From an uncultured bacterium (GTDB lineage: Bacteria > Bacillota > Clostridia > Oscillospirales > Ruminococcaceae), in the NCBI GenBank assembly GCA_905215595.1, contig CAJMQZ010000086.1:1-8401 (forward strand): DNA of 8,401 nt, given 5' to 3'. The notes below the pieces were generated by a model. The model did not search any database. It had not been told where the DNA came from and worked only from the letters and a program-made list of their open reading frames with translations. A program made the translations under genes and the position numbers. Shown here piece after piece: positions 6,085-8,401 of this stretch (position 1 is the first letter of the stretch; each line of letters opens with the position of its first letter).

Positions 6085-7433
6085 CATTCTTTGACGGTCT
6101 GGAACAGCAGTGTCATGCGGAAAATGCCTTCAGGCTGTTCAATACGACAGATGCCCTGCATCTTTTCCATCATTGTTTCAATGCTGGGCAGTCCCACCTT
6201 GGTGCTCTCCGAGGAGGCGGGCACCGGCAGGACGCGGTTCTCAAAGCACAGGCCCGCCCTGTCTTCTTCCTGCACAAAGCGCACAAGGATATCACTGCAG
6301 GGGTCGGCATACTTGACCAGATTCGAGGTGATGTTATCCAGAATGCGGCGCACGTACTGCCCGCTGACCAAGAGCAGCACGTCCTCCTCGCCCAGTTCCA
6401 GTGCGCAGGCAAACCCGCGCTGCTGCAGCGTTTCCACCATTTCCGTGAGTGGCTCTTCAAACACAGTGGAAAAATGTGCCGGCGGGTCCAGCACGGCCAC
6501 CGTATCCCGCGTGACAAGGGCATATTCAAACAGGTTATCCGAAAGCTGCTTGATCTGCCGGGCCTTCGCGTCGATCTTGTTCAGGTAATTGTCGGCCTGT
6601 TCCGGTGTCTCGTACTTATGATACTGCAAGATCTCTGTATACAGCAGCAGAGTGGTCAGCGGCGTGCGCAGATCGTGCGACATCTCGGTGATGAGATTCT
6701 TTACCTTGGCAGCGGCCTGTGCTTCCTCTTCCTGCTGCTGGCGCAAAGTCACCCGCATGGAGTCCAGACAGGAGGCCAGCGTGGTGATCTCATCGCTGCC
6801 GCGGATGGTAATGGGGTGGTCGAGGTCGCCGCCCTCCATGGCCTGGATCTCCTCACTGAGCTGCACCACGTACCGCACGATCTTACGGCTGTTCAGAAGG
6901 AAAAAGCCCGGAAACCACCATAAAATGCACAGGGAAAGCAAAATTTCGCACCCGGTGCCGTAATAGGTATTGAAGCCGTTGTAGTAGAGCATCGCGCTCA
7001 CCTCACCGTCTGCAAAGGTGAGCGTGTAGCAGGGCAGCCAATCGTAAACGCCGGTCTTATCCACCAGGACCCCCGGGTTCTGATCCGATGTGCCGTTCTG
7101 CGGCAAAAACGAGATCATCCCGTCTTTGGGTGCAAACGAAGAGTAGATCATCGTCTGGCCCCGGTAGAGTTCCAGCAGGGTATAACGCCGCTTATGGCTC
7201 CAATCCGTCAGTTCCTTTACATCCGTGCTGGCAAGATGATGTTCCGTCACATAGCTCTGCAGCTCCTGCACCTGTTTCTGGGTGGCATGCTGCTGCACCT
7301 CCGTGCGGCTGAACCAGAAGCGCAGTCCCTTGGCAAGCACCACCTGCGATACTGTCAGCAGCAGCACGCTTTCCAGCGCCGCCAGTGCGATCATGCCCAT
7401 AAACTGCTTTGCAAGGCCGTTCTGCTTTTTCAT
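6084..7433 (-). CDS. Membrane sensor histidine kinase
   Basis: 449-residue sensor kinase that should phosphorylate the regulator encoded just upstream. TM1 is at about residues 11-34, an extracytoplasmic sensor domain of about 125 residues follows, TM2 is at 162-181 and a HAMP-like linker runs to about 235. The dimerisation helix has an intact H-box, MSHDLRTPLTTL, with phospho-acceptor His253. The ATPase domain has a clear N-box (RRILDNITSNLVKYA, 362-376; Asn367, Asn371). Its G-boxes are unusual: the first reads FENRV (397-401) instead of a D-x-G-x-G motif, and the second is VGLPSIETMMEKMQG (413-427). The start at 7433 overlaps the regulator stop as ATGA, with GGAAGG six bases upstream; upstream in-frame codons lie inside the regulator gene. 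The sensor domain is unrecognised, so the signal is unknown; location beside an exporter suggests an envelope-active compound. Confidence 0.95.
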   Translation of the reverse strand: MKKQNGLAKQFMGMIALAALESVLLLTVSQVVLAKGLRFWFSRTEVQQHATQKQVQELQSYVTEHHLASTDVKELTDWSHKRRYTLLELYRGQTMIYSSFAPKDGMISFLPQNGTSDQNPGVLVDKTGVYDWLPCYTLTFADGEVSAMLYYNGFNTYYGTGCEILLSLCILWWFPGFFLLNSRKIVRYVVQLSEEIQAMEGGDLDHPITIRGSDEITTLASCLDSMRVTLRQQQEEEAQAAAKVKNLITEMSHDLRTPLTTLLLYTEILQYHKYETPEQADNYLNKIDAKARQIKQLSDNLFEYALVTRDTVAVLDPPAHFSTVFEEPLTEMVETLQQRGFACALELGEEDVLLLVSGQYVRRILDNITSNLVKYADPCSDILVRFVQEEDRAGLCFENRVLPVPASSESTKVGLPSIETMMEKMQGICRIEQPEGIFRMTLLFQTVKE

Positions 7434-8155
7434 AGACCGCCTTCCTCTCCGGAAACAAAGCGGTAGCCCTTGCCCCACACAGTGCAGATGCGGGTGGGCT
7501 TCTGCGGGTCGTCCTCCACCTTCATACGCAGGTTGCGGATATGCACCATCACTGTGCCGTTGGAAACATAGTAGTACGGCTCGTTCCACACCGTCTCATA
7601 AATGACCTGAATGGAAAAGATGCGCTGCGGGTTCTGCATGAGCAGCCGCAGAATTTTGTATTCCGTCTCGGTCAGATCCACTTCCCGCTCGTCCACCCAC
7701 ACACGGTTGCAGTCCAGTGCAAGGCGCACACCGTGCAGCTCCAGCGTGGTGTTGTGCGGCTTGTGATGCACCTGATCCTTGCCCTGATACACGCAGTACC
7801 GGCGCAGCAGCGCCTTGACCCGCGCGCTCAGCTCCGCAAAGGAGAACGGCTTTGCCAGATAGTCGCCGCCTCCCGCCGTCAGGCCCAGCAGCTTGTCCGA
7901 CTCCTGCGATTTTGCGGTAAGGAACAAAATGGGCACCGCCGAGGTCTTGCGCAGCTCTTCGCACACGCGCAGACCGCTCATGCCCGGCATCATGATATCC
8001 AGAATGACCAGATCCACCTCCGGGTCGAACAGCTCCAATGCCCGCAGGCCGTTCTCTGCCTCCAGAATGTGGTAGCCCTCGCCTGCCAGCAGGATGCGCA
8101 CACCGTCCCGGATATCCGGGTCGTCCTCCACGATCAGGATCGTCTGTTCTGCCAT
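7430..8155 (-). CDS. OmpR/PhoB-family response regulator
   Basis: 241-residue DNA-binding regulator, the cytoplasmic partner of the kinase. The receiver domain (about 1-118) has the acidic pocket Glu10-Asp11-Asp12, phospho-acceptor Asp53 in ILDIMMPG, Thr80 and Lys102 in AKPF. The loop before Lys102 reads AGGGDY where AGADDY is usual, a mild change. The C-terminal winged-helix domain (about 133-236) shows LTETEYKILRLL, the recognition-helix region VSNGTVMVHIRNLRMKVE and the wing TVWGKGYRF, all typical of OmpR/PhoB. I chose the start at 8155 because AAGGGGG stands about 11 bases upstream. An in-frame ATG at 8182 would be nearly leaderless from the predicted promoter at 8191-8246. It probably controls its own operon and the exporter operon through the shared repeats at 8231-8246 and 6004-6020. 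Confidence 0.96.
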   Translation of the reverse strand: MAEQTILIVEDDPDIRDGVRILLAGEGYHILEAENGLRALELFDPEVDLVILDIMMPGMSGLRVCEELRKTSAVPILFLTAKSQESDKLLGLTAGGGDYLAKPFSFAELSARVKALLRRYCVYQGKDQVHHKPHNTTLELHGVRLALDCNRVWVDEREVDLTETEYKILRLLMQNPQRIFSIQVIYETVWNEPYYYVSNGTVMVHIRNLRMKVEDDPQKPTRICTVWGKGYRFVSGEEGGL

Positions 8156-8190
8156 ATTCACACTTCCCCCTTGTACCGTCATTCGATTTT

Positions 8191-8246
8191 AGTATACCAG
8201 CAGAACGTTTTAGTTTCTACGAAAGATTTCTTAGGAAAGTTTAAGA
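8191..8246 (-). promoter_or_regulatory. Predicted autoregulated promoter of the regulator-kinase operon
   Basis: Minus strand: repeat units TCTTAA (8246-8241) and TCCTAA (8236-8231), period 10 bp, start exactly 50 nt before the -10 box TATACT (8196-8191). The -10 is extended (TGG before TATACT). The hexamer 17 nt upstream, TAGAAA, is not a good -35, so an activator is likely. The architecture matches 5965-6020. Transcription should begin near 8184, giving a leader of about 29 nt before the ATG at 8155. Binding by the encoded regulator is inferred. Confidence 0.72.
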
Positions 8247-8288
8247 AACAGCCGGTTTTGCTTTCTGCTGCCTTTTCTTTTATAAATA

Positions 8289-8317
8289 AGTATAATGATC
8301 TCCCGGGAAAAGTGCAA
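8289..8317 (-). promoter_or_regulatory. Possible upstream basal promoter of the regulator operon
   Basis: Minus strand TTGCAC (8317-8312), a 17-nt spacer and TATACT (8294-8289) resemble a housekeeping sigma promoter; the -35 matches consensus only in its TTG. It lies between the preceding terminator and the repeat-bearing promoter. It could supply the low level of regulator and kinase needed before autoactivation. Weak evidence. Confidence 0.45.
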
Positions 8318-8319
8318 CC

Positions 8320-8355
8320 AAAAGGCACCGGCTTGTGCAAAAAAGCCGGTGCCTT
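8320..8355 (-). terminator. Intrinsic terminator of the preceding gene
   Basis: A perfect 13-bp inverted repeat (8322-8334 with 8343-8355, AAGGCACCGGCTT) with an 8-nt loop, followed on the minus strand by TTTT (8323-8320). It sits 14 nt after the TAA of the gene entering from the right edge, so it probably isolates the regulator operon from that gene. Confidence 0.82.
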
Positions 8356-8369
8356 GGGGCAGGAATATT

Positions 8370-8401
8370 TTACAGGTTCAGCAGCACATTGGCCCGGAAA
8401 A
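8370..8401 (-). CDS. C-terminal end of an unidentified gene
   Basis: Nine codons ending in TAA (8372-8370) read FRANVLLNL on the minus strand and run off the window edge. The support is indirect: the stop codon is followed after 14 nt by a strong terminator in the same direction, as expected at a gene end. The fragment is too short to identify the protein. Confidence 0.5.
   Translation of the reverse strand, partial: FRANVLLNL

Noticed and set aside
8281..8300. TATAAT-like box on the plus strand near 8291-8296
   Set aside because: No acceptable -35 lies upstream, and the only thing downstream on the plus strand is the terminator hairpin and the antisense end of another gene. The complementary minus-strand reading fits the operon better.
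8320..8355. Hairpin upstream of the regulator as a riboswitch
   Set aside because: It is a single perfect stem with a T-run directly after a stop codon, lying upstream of both predicted promoters, so it is not part of the regulator's leader; an ordinary terminator suffices.

Overview
The window reads as one coherent minus-strand locus from a fairly GC-rich anaerobic Firmicute. Gene style, sequence composition and the clustering suggest the Oscillospiraceae/Ruminococcaceae (Faecalibacterium, Gemmiger or Subdoligranulum type). That placement is an inference from general resemblance, not from a marker gene. The surface-acting proteins fit a cell with a single membrane and an outer wall: an S-layer-homology (SLH) protein, and an adaptor with an N-terminal anchor but only short helical hairpins. 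All convincing genes lie on the minus strand, so the window is read from right to left.

Right edge to 6084: the last nine codons of an unidentified gene (8370-8401) are followed by an intrinsic terminator (8320-8355). A 164-bp control region then carries two candidate promoters. The next operon encodes an OmpR/PhoB-type response regulator (7430-8155) and a membrane sensor histidine kinase (6084-7433). The two genes overlap by four bases and end in a long hairpin terminator (6038-6084).

6037 to 1: a second promoter region (5965-6020) drives a tightly packed four-gene operon. Its genes are a HlyD/MacA-like membrane-fusion adaptor with a duplicated core (4123-5910), a MacB/LolD-type ABC ATPase (3374-4123), a MacB/FtsX-type permease (2178-3377) and a secreted SLH-domain protein (56-2167). 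The junctions are a 1-nt overlap, a 4-nt overlap and a 10-nt gap. A terminator (20-45) closes the operon.

The most striking feature is regulatory. The promoters of the two operons share a 10-bp-period direct repeat (TCTTAA/TCCTAA type) whose upstream edge lies exactly 50 nt from an identical TATACT -10 box, and neither has a good -35. This is what one expects if the response regulator activates both its own operon and the transporter operon. The simplest model is that the kinase senses an envelope stress or ligand, the regulator switches on the tripartite ABC exporter, and the SLH protein is a wall-bound partner or client of that exporter. The substrate cannot be read from the sequence.

No RNA genes, CRISPR arrays, insertion sequences or other mobile elements were seen. 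The only gene-free stretches are the control regions at 5911-6083 and 8156-8369, both described below.
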